Positions 9,923 through 19,071 of a DNA stretch of 64,000 nucleotides are shown piece after piece. Numbering within the stretch: the stretch's first letter is position 1; each line of letters starts with the position of its first letter. This stretch comes from Acidaminobacter hydrogenoformans DSM 2784 (GTDB taxonomy: Bacteria; Bacillota; Clostridia; Peptostreptococcales; Acidaminobacteraceae), in the NCBI RefSeq assembly GCF_900103005.1, contig NZ_FMWL01000001.1:348579-412578 (forward strand). Reading direction: 5' to 3'. The notes under the pieces were generated by a model. It saw nothing but the letters and a program-made list of their open reading frames with translations, searched no databases and was not told the DNA's origin. A program made the position numbers and the translations under genes.

Positions 9923-12060
9923 GTTGACCGTTCTCCTTTCAGGTAAATCCAGAACAAATACTGCCATTTTTTGACCCAGTTGCGTTCACTTTTGACAAGT
10001 TGATCCCTAAAAGCCCTTAAGGTTTGCTCAGTATAGTCCTCTTTCGCCCCGCTGTAATAGGCGCTTTCAATGCAACTGGTAAGTTTAACCGCATCAACCA
10101 GGTTAAAAGGGATCGAACCGTTACTTGAGGCGTGGGACGCGCACTGGAATATGACTTCTTTTGGCGTCATCCCAGTCCAGGCATCAAGACCGCATTTTAG
10201 GATCAGCAGCGTCATAACGTCGTCTGCTAACCTAATTTTAAGATGGGTTGTACTTTGGGAGACCAGCCACCATCGGCGTAAAAGTATTGCCAGCGCAGTG
10301 ATTATAACAATTGACGCTGCGCCGAAGAGCCAGCGCCAGTATACCGGAACACCCGGAGCGGATTGAGTATTATCTTCAAAAGGATCCGGAACATCCTCTC
10401 CCTGGGGGCGTTCCTCAGGCAGGGGCTCGGTTTCATTAGGGAGAGGCAATGGTGAATTAACAGGGTTTGACACCGTTTCAGCGACATAGGCCGGCGTCGC
10501 TTCAGCCACAATCCACTTGCCGTCCAAATAAAGTTCCGCCCAGGCATGCGCCCGGTCTGCCGTCACAACATAGTCACCATCCGCATTTGATTCGTAGGGA
10601 GTCAGGAAACCCTCGACATAGCGGGCAGGAATACCTGCGGCTCTCGACATAATCACCATGGCACTGGCAAAATAAGTGCAGTACCCCTGCTGCTCCTCCA
10701 GCAAAAAATGCTCGACAAAATCCGTCTCAGTGTCCGGCACCGAAGGGCTCAAGGTATAGGTCAGCTGCAATAAATGCTGCCGGATCGCTTCCGCTTTTTC
10801 AACAACGGTATCACTGCTGACCGTGATGGCGTCCGTCAGCGCAATGACTTTTTCGGAATAATCCTCAGGAAGCTGAAAGTACTCCGTTCCCGATTCAAGG
10901 CGGGTTGGCAGCGGCTCTAAAGTCGCGAGCTTGTATCCATCCTCCAGGTCGGCTATGGGCCGGTCCAGATAAATAACACCGTAATAGTCCCGTCTTAGAA
11001 TGCCGTGAGGAATGTCAATCCCACCTACGCCCAAAGGCGCGAATACAGTTTTAGTATCTAATTCAACCCCAAATATTTCAAGATCATAGCGGATTTCTCC
11101 TGTCCCACGGACCGGGGCTGCCTGATCCAGATAAAAATTTACTGCATCTCCGGCTTCTCGCTTCCAGGACTTTCCATCATAGAGGGTTAAAACACGACCG
11201 CGCAGATAAAGATGACCGCCGTGATCGCTCCTCACTGTAAACAAACGATCCCGGCGCAAGGTAACAGGGCCTCCCAGCCTGTTGTCGAGAGGCTCATAGA
11301 TAGTGTCTTTAAAGCTGAAATTCCCTCCGGAAAAAGGGGAGTATTCAGACCTCAGCCAAGTGACTTGGCCAAAACGTTCATCCAACCGTTCAATAGTCTG
11401 CTCTACGGGAAAAAGTGTATAAATCCCAATGCCAATCGCAATGGATGCGCCGGCAATCAGGAGGCCGGTATAACCACGTTCACCTGAAGTGGTGAATAAG
11501 TATCCCGAATAGCCTGCAAAATAAAGGAGAAAGCCTGTGTCAACCTTGTAGCCTTGAAACCAGGCGGCCAGGACTGCGACCATAGGTAAAAAAAGAATGA
11601 GACGTTTGTTTTTGGCGCTTCTGAATATAAACCAGGCCCCCAAGGCTATGGACCAAGCCAACACCGCATAAAAGAGCACCGGTTCCCGGAAAGGATACCG
11701 TTCGTAATCCAGCGCGTAATAATATAAGGCATTAAAAAGCTCTGAAAACCCGCGATACCCCAGCAAAACCCGTTCCAGGGACTGCGCCGCGTTCATGGAG
11801 ACGTAGCCCGGCATAAGCGGGTGAAGACTTGAAGCGCTGATCAACATCATGGAAAGCAAGCTCGAACTGCTGATTAAGGCGAACAGCCTGGGCGCTGTAA
11901 AACGTTCGCAAATATACAGCGACAGCGTCCCACAGAACATCAGCCCGGCCAGGTATAGAGTGGGCGTTTGAATGCCTGTCACCGAACGCACATGGACCAG
12001 GACGCCCATAAGCATGAATGCGGCCAGAATCAAAGGCAATCTATCTTTTGGGGGCATCAC
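9913..12060 (-). CDS. Membrane transglutaminase-like protein (DUF3488/DUF4129 type)
   Basis: A 715-residue polytopic protein: about seven to eight membrane helices in the first 220 residues, an extracytoplasmic domain, a transglutaminase-core domain (about 450-525), one further helix near 575-595, and a cytoplasmic C-terminal tail of DUF4129 character. Catalytic Cys461 is visible in QGYCTYFASA and His505 in RAHAWAEL. The third triad position, normally Asp in a DPTP-like motif, reads Glu520 (VAEATP). The family always travels with MoxR and DUF58, as here, and is thought to act at the cell surface; the substrate is unknown. It overlaps DUF58 by 20 bases and dnaB by 10. GTG start behind GGGAGG. 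Confidence 0.85.
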   Translation of the reverse strand: MMPPKDRLPLILAAFMLMGVLVHVRSVTGIQTPTLYLAGLMFCGTLSLYICERFTAPRLFALISSSSLLSMMLISASSLHPLMPGYVSMNAAQSLERVLLGYRGFSELFNALYYYALDYERYPFREPVLFYAVLAWSIALGAWFIFRSAKNKRLILFLPMVAVLAAWFQGYKVDTGFLLYFAGYSGYLFTTSGERGYTGLLIAGASIAIGIGIYTLFPVEQTIERLDERFGQVTWLRSEYSPFSGGNFSFKDTIYEPLDNRLGGPVTLRRDRLFTVRSDHGGHLYLRGRVLTLYDGKSWKREAGDAVNFYLDQAAPVRGTGEIRYDLEIFGVELDTKTVFAPLGVGGIDIPHGILRRDYYGVIYLDRPIADLEDGYKLATLEPLPTRLESGTEYFQLPEDYSEKVIALTDAITVSSDTVVEKAEAIRQHLLQLTYTLSPSVPDTETDFVEHFLLEEQQGYCTYFASAMVIMSRAAGIPARYVEGFLTPYESNADGDYVVTADRAHAWAELYLDGKWIVAEATPAYVAETVSNPVNSPLPLPNETEPLPEERPQGEDVPDPFEDNTQSAPGVPVYWRWLFGAASIVIITALAILLRRWWLVSQSTTHLKIRLADDVMTLLILKCGLDAWTGMTPKEVIFQCASHASSNGSIPFNLVDAVKLTSCIESAYYSGAKEDYTEQTLRAFRDQLVKSERNWVKKWQYLFWIYLKGERSTWS

Positions 12061-13309
12061 GGCTCACCTCCCGCGCCTCAGAAAGCTTGAAAATCTTCAG
12101 ACCAGCGAGCGCCCAAATTCCGAAGTCCAGGGTCTTGGAGACTTCCAACGCATGCGTCACGGCCTCAGCCTCGAATACTAAGTTAAAGTCAAGGCTGTAG
12201 CAGAACACTCTAAAATTTCGTTTCACAAGGCCTCTCAGCGTTTCAAGCATTTCGGAGTTCAAGGGGCCGCAAACCAAAATCAGCTCTGCGCCATCCTGAA
12301 ACCGACTGGATTCTCGTTTCAGAAACTCCGAAAATGACAAGGCCCCATCCGGAATGAAGGCCGTCAGCTTTTCCATAAAGCTGCTGAGATGACGATAGTT
12401 CCTGCCATGCGCTTCAGTTCGACGCCTGTCATTGATGACCATTACTGTGTCACAAGCGTCTTTTAAGAGAGCAGTCAGAATTGAGGCCGCCATTTCAGCA
12501 ATACCGTCCGCGAGAAGTGCCGCCTCCTTATTGGCGGCGGGCATCTGACTTTCATAGACCTTTTCGGTCTGCAGATAGCCGTCAACAAAAACATAGGTTT
12601 TGTTGCTGCTTGAACTGGCGTATTCTTTGACCTGAATTTCTCCCATTTTTGCAGTCAAAGGCCAGTGAATCATACGCGCACTGTCACCCTCTAAATACTT
12701 CCTTACAGATTTTACAGAGGTTTTGTCTGTCTTATGCTGGTCTCTGGACCGACGGGCACCAAAAAGTTCAATCGCTTCAATCCTCTGCCTCTGATATGGG
12801 TAGACTCTTGGATAGACTGCTACTTCAATGGGCTTCAGACGCGTCTTAGTCCATGTGAACACTTTCAGGGGATCACTGAGCTTCATGACAATTTCACCAG
12901 CGGTATAAAAGCCTCTGCGATCGCATTTGAGTTGGCGTTCGATCTGCTGAATTTCATAGGGCCGAAAGGCATAATGCCGGAAATCAAATGCTACTTCACC
13001 CAGTTCCTTTGAAATCACCGGCTTAACAGACAAGTGAAAGATAGGAAGAATTGAATTGTTCAAAATTCTATACTGGATTGTCAACGTATCCCCTGCAGTC
13101 AACACTGATGTGCTGATGTGAAACGTCGATACGAGAAACACAATATTGAACCAAAGCACCAGCCCATCCATCAGGAGGACGCCAAGCACCAAGGCAGCAA
13201 CGAGATAGAAAAACTTTGATCCCGTGATCAGCACTAAAAACAACGCGCCTGCAACGACTGCCAGAACCTTCACCATGGCACCAGGATTCACTTCTACCAC
13301 TCGTGTCAT
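12041..13309 (-). CDS. DUF58 family membrane protein
   Basis: A 422-residue protein with two N-terminal membrane helices (about 10-60) and a DUF58 domain whose signature lies around RRSRDQHKTDKTSVKSVRKYLEGDSARMIHWPLTAKMGEIQVKEY (positions about 185-230), followed by a von-Willebrand-A-like region with a reduced metal site. DUF58 proteins accompany MoxR AAA+ ATPases and are regarded as their substrates or partners. The start ATG overlaps the moxR stop as ATGA, so production is coupled. Function in this organism is not known. Confidence 0.85.
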   Translation of the reverse strand: MTRVVEVNPGAMVKVLAVVAGALFLVLITGSKFFYLVAALVLGVLLMDGLVLWFNIVFLVSTFHISTSVLTAGDTLTIQYRILNNSILPIFHLSVKPVISKELGEVAFDFRHYAFRPYEIQQIERQLKCDRRGFYTAGEIVMKLSDPLKVFTWTKTRLKPIEVAVYPRVYPYQRQRIEAIELFGARRSRDQHKTDKTSVKSVRKYLEGDSARMIHWPLTAKMGEIQVKEYASSSSNKTYVFVDGYLQTEKVYESQMPAANKEAALLADGIAEMAASILTALLKDACDTVMVINDRRRTEAHGRNYRHLSSFMEKLTAFIPDGALSFSEFLKRESSRFQDGAELILVCGPLNSEMLETLRGLVKRNFRVFCYSLDFNLVFEAEAVTHALEVSKTLDFGIWALAGLKIFKLSEAREVSRDAPKR

Positions 13310-14349
13310 GACCTTTTCGCCACCGGAACCATTTCGATCAGCTGACTTACAACTTCTTTTTCTGTGATCCCCCTATACATGGCATCTGACTTGATTACAA
13401 GACGGTGGGCCACAACCGGATAAACCACGCTGCGTATATCATCCGGTGTCACAAATGCTCTGTCTGAGATCAAAGCCATAAATTTTGCCATTCTGATCAG
13501 TGCTATGCCGGCCCTGGGGCTCAGCCCGTAATGGAGGTCATGATGATGCCTTGATGCGTCAAGCAATCTTTGTACATAGCTGTAAATAGTATCATTGACC
13601 TCTATAGCCGCAGCGGTTTCCCTGATTAAAAGCAGATCCTTCTTCGACAGGGGTTGGAATGAAGAACGTTCCCGGCGCAGTGTTTCTTTTTTTAAGATAT
13701 CAATCTCCGTCTCTGCGTCTGGATACCCAATGTCAATCCTGACCATAAATCGATCCAGTTGGGCTTCAGGCAGAGGAAAAGTTCCTTCAAACTCAACAGG
13801 ATTCTGGGTTGCGATCACCATAAACGGTTTTTCAAGAGGATAAGCTTGTCCGTCCATGGTGACTTGCCTCTCTTCCATGGCCTCAAGCAAACTGGACTGA
13901 GTCTTGGGGGAGGAACGATTGATTTCATCCGCCATAAGGATATTTGTAAAGACGGGTCCCCTTTTAAAGTTGAAAACGCCGGAATTAAGGTCAAACAAAC
14001 TAATGCCCATGACATCTGAAGGCATTAAGTCCGGAGTAAATTGAATTCTCCTGAACTCAATCTCCATACATTGGGCAAGGGTTTTTGCGAGTGTTGTTTT
14101 TCCAACGCCTGGGACGTCTTCCACGAGGACATGCCCGTCACTGAAGAAAGCGCCCAAGACCATCCTCAGAGTCTCTTCACGACCCATGAAAAGCTCGCTC
14201 ATGGCTTTTTTAATTTCTATAAGCCTGTCTCTGCAATAGGCCCGCGTTTCTGAACTATTTGGCGCATCTGAATCAGAGGCTTTGAGATTCCCGGAATCCG
14301 GCACTGTGACCACGTTTGAAATCACTCTCCTTCTGAAAAAACCCTGCAT
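13306..14349 (-). CDS. MoxR family AAA+ ATPase
   Basis: Chaperone-like AAA+ ATPase expected to remodel the DUF58/transglutaminase partners. Walker A is EDVPGVGKTTLA, Walker B ILMADEINRSSPKTQSSLLEAMEE, sensor-1 VIATQNP, and the C-terminal lid carries GLSPRAGIALIRMAK; all are MoxR hallmarks. The longest frame starts at 14349, but that ATG lies inside the stem of the rplI terminator and has no ribosome-binding site. AGAAGGAG (14327-14334) suggests that the true start is near GTG 14325 or GTG 14313. The conserved domain starts about 40 residues in, so function is unaffected. Confidence 0.88.
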   Translation of the reverse strand: MQGFFRRRVISNVVTVPDSGNLKASDSDAPNSSETRAYCRDRLIEIKKAMSELFMGREETLRMVLGAFFSDGHVLVEDVPGVGKTTLAKTLAQCMEIEFRRIQFTPDLMPSDVMGISLFDLNSGVFNFKRGPVFTNILMADEINRSSPKTQSSLLEAMEERQVTMDGQAYPLEKPFMVIATQNPVEFEGTFPLPEAQLDRFMVRIDIGYPDAETEIDILKKETLRRERSSFQPLSKKDLLLIRETAAAIEVNDTIYSYVQRLLDASRHHHDLHYGLSPRAGIALIRMAKFMALISDRAFVTPDDIRSVVYPVVAHRLVIKSDAMYRGITEKEVVSQLIEMVPVAKRS

Positions 14350-14374
14350 GAGGAATTTTGTTCATCAGCAGGGT
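14336..14374 (-). terminator. Terminator after rplI
   Basis: Minus-strand stem ACCCTGC plus TGA / TCA plus GCAGGGT followed by six Ts. It lies 50 bp beyond the rplI stop and overlaps the longest possible moxR start, marking the boundary between the two transcripts. Confidence 0.8.
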
Positions 14375-14424
14375 CAGTTGGACGTTCTATAAGATCCAGA
14401 AGCTTAGACTTCAATCAGTCTTAA

Positions 14425-14868
14425 TCAGTCTTCAATGACTTCAATCTTGACTTTGGCATGGACGCCTTGCATGAGTTTGACCTCTGCCTGTGTCGTTCCA
14501 GCTGACTTGATTGTCGCAAGCTCAATCTTTTTCTTGTCTATCTTTATACCATGGTTCTTTTCGATTGCTTCCGCTACATCTTTTGTCGTAATGGAGCCAA
14601 AGAGCTTCCCGCCCTCTCCAATCTTGACGGCGAACTTCAGGCTGATGGCTTCGAGCTGCTGGGCCAAGGCTTTTGCTTCTTCAACCTCTTTTTCCTTTCG
14701 CTTGTCAGCCGCCGCCTTTTGATGCTCAAGCTCGCGGACACTTGAGTCCGTTGCCGGCTTCGCAAGACCTCTTGGAAAAAGGTAGTTTCGGGCGTGACCG
14801 TCACTGGCTTCAATGACCTGCCCTTTTTTACCAGTGCCTTTAATATCTTTCAACAATATAACTTTCAA
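14425..14868 (-). CDS. rplI: 50S ribosomal protein L9
   Basis: Binds 23S rRNA and extends from the large subunit. 147 residues with the diagnostic N-terminus MKVILLKDIKGTGKKGQVIEASDGHARNYL (given in part), the long connecting helix rich in Lys/Glu/Ala, and the C-terminal KLFGSITTKDVAEAI. Its ATG overlaps the gdpP stop as ATGA. The last base pairs before the terminator contain no further gene. Confidence 0.97.
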   Translation of the reverse strand: MKVILLKDIKGTGKKGQVIEASDGHARNYLFPRGLAKPATDSSVRELEHQKAAADKRKEKEVEEAKALAQQLEAISLKFAVKIGEGGKLFGSITTKDVAEAIEKNHGIKIDKKKIELATIKSAGTTQAEVKLMQGVHAKVKIEVIED

Positions 14869-16856
14869 GACTTTTCACCTTCCTCAAAATATTCATTAAT
14901 AGCTTTAAGCAGTTGATCCCTTGCTTCATCAAGTGTACTGCCCGACAACTGAGCGCCGGCAACCGTCATATGTCCACCACCGCCAATTTTCTCCAGAATC
15001 AATTGCACATTCACGTCACCCAGCGACCTGCCGCTGATAAATATCAACCCTTCCTTGTCAATGGAGATCACAAAGGAGGTGGAAATCCCGCGGATATCCA
15101 GGAGCTCATCCGCGGCCTGAGCGGCGATCAGCTGAGCGTTGGGGATATCCTCCATGCAAAATGAAATCGCGATCCCGTGGTCGTAGATTTTCGCGCTGCT
15201 GACTATACTCGACTTCGCTATAAACGTCTCCAGGTCGTCCTGGAAAAGCTGACGCACCACTGTGGTGTCCGCGCCAAACCGTCTCAGCAGCGAAGCGGCT
15301 TCAAAGGTCCTCACGCCCGTTTTAAACGTGAAGTTCTTAGTATCTACAGCAATCCCTGCCATCAAGGCTTCTGCTTCAATTTTTTCTACGGTAACTTTAT
15401 TGTCCATATACTGAAGGATCTCTGTGACTAATTCACTCGTCGAGGACGCATACGGCTCGTGGTATTTTAATGCCGTATTCTCAACAAATTCAGTGCCCCG
15501 CCGATGGTGATCGATCAAGACAACCTGCGGAATTTTCTCAAGGAGCTCAGGACACTCCGTATAATTAGGACGGTGCGTATCCACAATCACCAGAAGGGTG
15601 TCCTTCTGAACCAATCCCAAGGCTTGCTCTCCTGTGACAAAATGATACACAGGATTAGCCGAAAACATTTGGTGGACATTTTTTATAGCTTCATTGACAC
15701 CCGTCAGAACAATGTGGGCATCCTTGCCGCGATTTATGACCGCCCTGTAAATTCCAATGGCCGACCCATAGCAGTCCATATCCGGATACTTGTGCCCCAT
15801 GATGATGACATTCGAAGCTTCATCAATCAGCGGCCTAAGGCCATGGGCAATAATACGCGCCTTAACTCTGTTTCTTTTTTCAACAGCTTTTGCCTTGCCG
15901 CCGTAAAACTCAAAATTACCTTTTTTCCTCACAACTGCCTGATCGCCGCCTCTGCCCAAGGCCAGCTCAAGCGCGCTGAAAGCGTACTCTTCCGCCTGAT
16001 TGAGGTTTCGCCCGTTCACGCCTACACCAATACTCAAGGTCATAGGAAACTTATTGCCCACTTCAACTTCGCGGACATCATCCAAAATGGAAAACCGTTT
16101 GGCCTCCAGATTTTCCAAGTATCGTTCTTCAAAGAGCACCAGATATTTATCTGTCTGATATTTTTTGATCAATGCGTTCATACGTGAAGCCCACAAATTG
16201 ACTTTCTGATCTATTTCCGATGTTAGGAACGGACGTTTGTCTTCCTTGGTCTCACTCATGACGTCATCATAATTATCCACCTGAATCAAGGCAACCACAG
16301 GCCGTTCATCTTCATACTGGTCCTTGAGCACCCTGAACGGCGTCGCGTCAATCCAGTAGAGCATGACGATCACTCTTGACGCGTCCTTCTCATCTGTCTT
16401 TACGACATTGGCATACACCCTGTAATAACGCTCCCCCACTTTGACCTCTGGTGTCTCAGTTTTATTGAGGATTTCATCAAGGTCCAGGCTTGGAACAACA
16501 CCCTCAAGCTCAGTGCCAATAAGCTCGCGTTCTTCGATTATTTCGCTGAACTTGGAATTGTACCAGGTAATCCTGCCGTCAAAATCAACCAGGGTCAATG
16601 GTATGGGAAGATTAAGGATGGCGTAGCGCGCAGCCGAATCTATATCGCTGGACAATTCCTCGATATACTTTTGCCAGCGCTTGTTTCTCTGACGGCTTGC
16701 ACGCCAGGCGTAGACGTTTAAATAGATGAGCAGCAGAACACCTATAGCACCCAAATAAAAATTATAGTACATGAGGATCAGGACTAGTACGCCTATAATG
16801 CCAAGATAGATTTTCGCATCTGGTTTAAAGAGCTTGAGAAATTTTGAATTTCCCAT
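14865..16856 (-). CDS. gdpP: GdpP-type cyclic-di-AMP phosphodiesterase
   Basis: Degrades c-di-AMP to pApA. Order along 663 residues: two N-terminal membrane helices (about 15-50), a small PAS-like domain (about 75-165), a degenerate GGDEF domain (about 175-300, with SIGVGVNGRN instead of a GGDEF loop), then the DHH domain with IMGHKYPDMDCYGSA, VIVDTHRPN and VLIDHHRRG, and DHHA1 ending with GGGGHMTVAGAQ. All metal ligands are present. It stands between the yybS-like gene and rplI exactly as yybT does in B. subtilis. Confidence 0.95.
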   Translation of the reverse strand: MGNSKFLKLFKPDAKIYLGIIGVLVLILMYYNFYLGAIGVLLLIYLNVYAWRASRQRNKRWQKYIEELSSDIDSAARYAILNLPIPLTLVDFDGRITWYNSKFSEIIEERELIGTELEGVVPSLDLDEILNKTETPEVKVGERYYRVYANVVKTDEKDASRVIVMLYWIDATPFRVLKDQYEDERPVVALIQVDNYDDVMSETKEDKRPFLTSEIDQKVNLWASRMNALIKKYQTDKYLVLFEERYLENLEAKRFSILDDVREVEVGNKFPMTLSIGVGVNGRNLNQAEEYAFSALELALGRGGDQAVVRKKGNFEFYGGKAKAVEKRNRVKARIIAHGLRPLIDEASNVIIMGHKYPDMDCYGSAIGIYRAVINRGKDAHIVLTGVNEAIKNVHQMFSANPVYHFVTGEQALGLVQKDTLLVIVDTHRPNYTECPELLEKIPQVVLIDHHRRGTEFVENTALKYHEPYASSTSELVTEILQYMDNKVTVEKIEAEALMAGIAVDTKNFTFKTGVRTFEAASLLRRFGADTTVVRQLFQDDLETFIAKSSIVSSAKIYDHGIAISFCMEDIPNAQLIAAQAADELLDIRGISTSFVISIDKEGLIFISGRSLGDVNVQLILEKIGGGGHMTVAGAQLSGSTLDEARDQLLKAINEYFEEGEKS

Positions 16857-16860
16857 TTCA

Positions 16861-17823
16861 TCACCTCATCATTGAACGGCTTTCATACCGTTTTCGAAAA
16901 TTCAACATGACATCCGACATCCCGAGGAGCGCCAGATAGATTGTCCCGCCAGTAAACGCCAACATAACCACTAAAAGCCACTTAAGAAGTTTTTGTCCAG
17001 GAATGTGCTTGAAGAAATAAACAATCACGGCGACGCCCTGAAGGACAAAGGCCATGGAGAATACCATATAGATATTAGCCAGCAACGCTTCAGACTGTAT
17101 CAGTCCAAAATAACCCGCCAAATAGCTCAAAACAATCATGATCAGCATCCCGAAAAACACACTGCCCGGCAGTCGAAACTCGCGAAAGGGCTTCATGTCC
17201 GGCAAAGCGACACCCATACGCTTCAGAATCACTCTGAACAGCATGTAATTTGCCGCAGCGCTTGCCAACGCACTCATGACAATTGCAGACGGGATCAACA
17301 GCTTCATGTTTCTCGTATAATTTTCAAGCATCTGCGTACTTTCAGCCGTAGCTTGGGCATCCGCATTCATGCTGTCCTGCATGGCTTCCATTGTGACTTT
17401 CATTTCTTCTATCATCATGTCCATCTGCAAATTCAAGTCAACACCTGTAATTGGAAGAACGACATAATAAGATAAGTAAAGGGAGAACAGGGTCGCCAGA
17501 GTCGTCACGACTATAGCCGGCCAAGCCTTCAGCTTCTTTTGGACGACGACGCCCAGAAAAATGCCGTTGACACCACTTGATATGAGTGTAATCAAGGCCG
17601 AGATTGGATTTGTGGCCATAGCCACAATTATGGAGGCAATAAAGGCACCCGCGACACCATAGGATATGCCGCTTCGCAGAGTAATAATCGCGAATGGGAT
17701 TGCTGTAAAAATTAGAAATATATTAAGAAATGGGACATAGTATCCCATAATTGTCGCAATGGCACCAATTGCGGCGACAATGGCCGTTTCTGTCATGGAT
17801 CTGGTTCTGGATCTTGGAATCAA
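16861..17823 (-). CDS. YybS-like DUF2232 membrane protein
   Basis: A 320-residue polytopic protein with about eight hydrophobic helices and a hydrophilic Met/Glu/Gln-rich loop (about 130-165). N-terminal helices with TAIVAAIGAIATIMGYYVP resemble the DUF2232 family to which B. subtilis YybS belongs. The function is unknown; S-component-like transport has been suggested for related proteins. A TTG start has GAGGAG nine bases upstream. It is the first gene of the yybS-gdpP-rplI operon and lies four bases before gdpP. Confidence 0.8.
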   Translation of the reverse strand: MIPRSRTRSMTETAIVAAIGAIATIMGYYVPFLNIFLIFTAIPFAIITLRSGISYGVAGAFIASIIVAMATNPISALITLISSGVNGIFLGVVVQKKLKAWPAIVVTTLATLFSLYLSYYVVLPITGVDLNLQMDMMIEEMKVTMEAMQDSMNADAQATAESTQMLENYTRNMKLLIPSAIVMSALASAAANYMLFRVILKRMGVALPDMKPFREFRLPGSVFFGMLIMIVLSYLAGYFGLIQSEALLANIYMVFSMAFVLQGVAVIVYFFKHIPGQKLLKWLLVVMLAFTGGTIYLALLGMSDVMLNFRKRYESRSMMR

Positions 17824-17864
17824 CTGCTCAGCTCCTCAAGTTGCTTCTTAAAATGCTATCTTAT

Positions 17865-17892
17865 ATTATACAATATCCCGCAGTGATTGCAA
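17865..17892 (-). promoter_or_regulatory. Promoter of the yybS-gdpP-rplI operon
   Basis: Minus-strand TTGCAA (17887-17892), a 16-base spacer and a perfect TATAAT (17865-17870), about 40 bp upstream of the first start codon. A second TATACT-like element further upstream (about 17945-17955) could be an additional start site. Confidence 0.7.
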
Positions 17893-17972
17893 ATCTCACA
17901 TAAAGGTTCAAAAGCGCTGTGCTGCGAAAGTATATCCTTCTTTAAAGTATACCATTCTTAATGGATTGAAAT

Positions 17973-18025
17973 AAAAAAAAAAGAAGCTGCACCGGTCCAC
18001 ACAGGCAGTCCGGCAACAACTTCTT
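17973..18025 (-). terminator. Terminator after rpsR
   Basis: Minus-strand GAAGTTGTTGCCGG and CCGGTGCAGCTTC pair with a GU pair and a small bulge, followed by about ten Ts. It closes the rpsF-ssb-rpsR transcript 13 bases after the rpsR stop. Confidence 0.85.
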
Positions 18026-18037
18026 ACAATTCTGATT

Positions 18038-18265
18038 CTATTCGTTGACGAACGGAAGCAGCGCAACGATTCTTGAGCGTTTAACCGCAACTGTGAGCGC
18101 ACGCTGATGCTTTGCGCAGTTACCGGTAACACGTCTAGGAAGAATCTTTCCACGGTCCGTCAGATAGCGTTGAAGTTTTCTGGTATCTTTATAGTCAATA
18201 CCCGTAGCTTTTTCTTGGCAGAAGCTGCAGCCTTTGCGCTTCTTTCTTCTTTTCATAATAGCCAT
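18038..18265 (-). CDS. rpsR: 30S ribosomal protein S18
   Basis: 75 residues, dimer partner of S6 on the platform of the small subunit. The family core [19 protein letters not shown] and [16 protein letters not shown] is clear. The N-terminal CSFC plus the later Cys make it a zinc-type S18. It is the last gene of rpsF-ssb-rpsR, 26 bases after ssb. Confidence 0.97.
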   Translation of the reverse strand: MAIMKRRKKRKGCSFCQEKATGIDYKDTRKLQRYLTDRGKILPRRVTGNCAKHQRALTVAVKRSRIVALLPFVNE

Positions 18266-18291
18266 CTTTATTTCCCTCCTTTAACCAAATT

Positions 18292-18738
18292 CTAGAATGG
18301 CACCTCGTCGTCGTCCAAATCTGCAGAAGCATTTGAGAAATCGCCCGGATCATATTCCATGGATGGATCACTGTAGGATCCACTGCGTCCGGGTGAATCA
18401 GATCTTTCGAGGAACTCCACATGGTTAGCCGTGACCTCCGTTGTATAACGGGTTTCTCCGGTATTAGTCTTGAATGAGCCCGTAGTAATGGCCCCTTCGA
18501 CCGCGACCATTCTGCCTTTGGCCAAGTATTGCGCAGAAGTCTCAGCCTGGCGGCCCCAGACATTGACGCGAATAAAATCCGCGGTTGGGATGCCTTTTTG
18601 CTGATACTCCGCTTTCTTGTCCCTGCTCAGATTTCGGTCTACTGCAATTGTGAAGTTGGCAACCGCCCTTCCTGTGCTGGCAATGTGACGCAGCTCAGGG
18701 TCTCTGACGAGGCGGCCGATCAAAACGACATGATTCAT
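18292..18738 (-). CDS. ssb: Single-stranded DNA-binding protein
   Basis: OB-fold protein that coats single-stranded DNA and recruits repair and replication proteins. 148 residues: OB domain (MNHVVLIGRLVRDPELR...; about 1-105), a Ser/Gly/Asp-rich linker, and the acidic tip DLDDDEVPF that docks partner proteins. It is located between rpsF and rpsR as in most firmicutes, where it is expressed with them. Confidence 0.97.
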   Translation of the reverse strand: MNHVVLIGRLVRDPELRHIASTGRAVANFTIAVDRNLSRDKKAEYQQKGIPTADFIRVNVWGRQAETSAQYLAKGRMVAVEGAITTGSFKTNTGETRYTTEVTANHVEFLERSDSPGRSGSYSDPSMEYDPGDFSNASADLDDDEVPF

Positions 18739-18762
18739 GATTTCACTCCTCTGCCTTTGTGA

Positions 18763-19050
18763 CTACTTGTCGTCAAGGTTGACGATCATGTAACGGATAA
18801 CGTCGTCAGCGATACGGTAGTTTCGCTCAAGCTCCATTGGCAGCGTAGGAGCCGCTTTGAAGTTGACCAAAACATAATAGCCGTCGCGGAATTTTTCGAT
18901 TTCGTAAGCAAGCTTGCGATTGCCCCACTCCTCGATTTTCTCGACTTCGCCATCCGCGGAGATGATAGAAGTGAACTTATTGATCAGTTCTTTTCTCACT
19001 TCCTCTTCCAGAGTCGGCTTAAGGATAAAGATAGTTTCGTAGTTTCTCAT
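18763..19050 (-). CDS. rpsF: 30S ribosomal protein S6
   Basis: 95 residues starting MRNYETIFILKPTLEEEV with the central EEWGNRKLAYEIEKFRDGYYV typical of S6. It binds 16S rRNA together with S18. GGGAGG lies upstream of the ATG. The leader before it contains a hairpin with features of the S6:S18 autoregulatory site. Confidence 0.97.
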   Translation of the reverse strand: MRNYETIFILKPTLEEEVRKELINKFTSIISADGEVEKIEEWGNRKLAYEIEKFRDGYYVLVNFKAAPTLPMELERNYRIADDVIRYMIVNLDDK

Positions 19051-19071
19051 TGATTTTGCACCTCCCTATGG

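Noticed and set aside
15504..16187. A 227-codon plus-strand frame opposite gdpP
   Set aside because: Antisense shadow of the DHH phosphodiesterase; no start signal and no recognisable domain.
18195..18563. A 122-codon minus-strand frame overlapping ssb and rpsR
   Set aside because: Alternative frame of the same strand across two certain genes; Arg/Ser-rich shadow.
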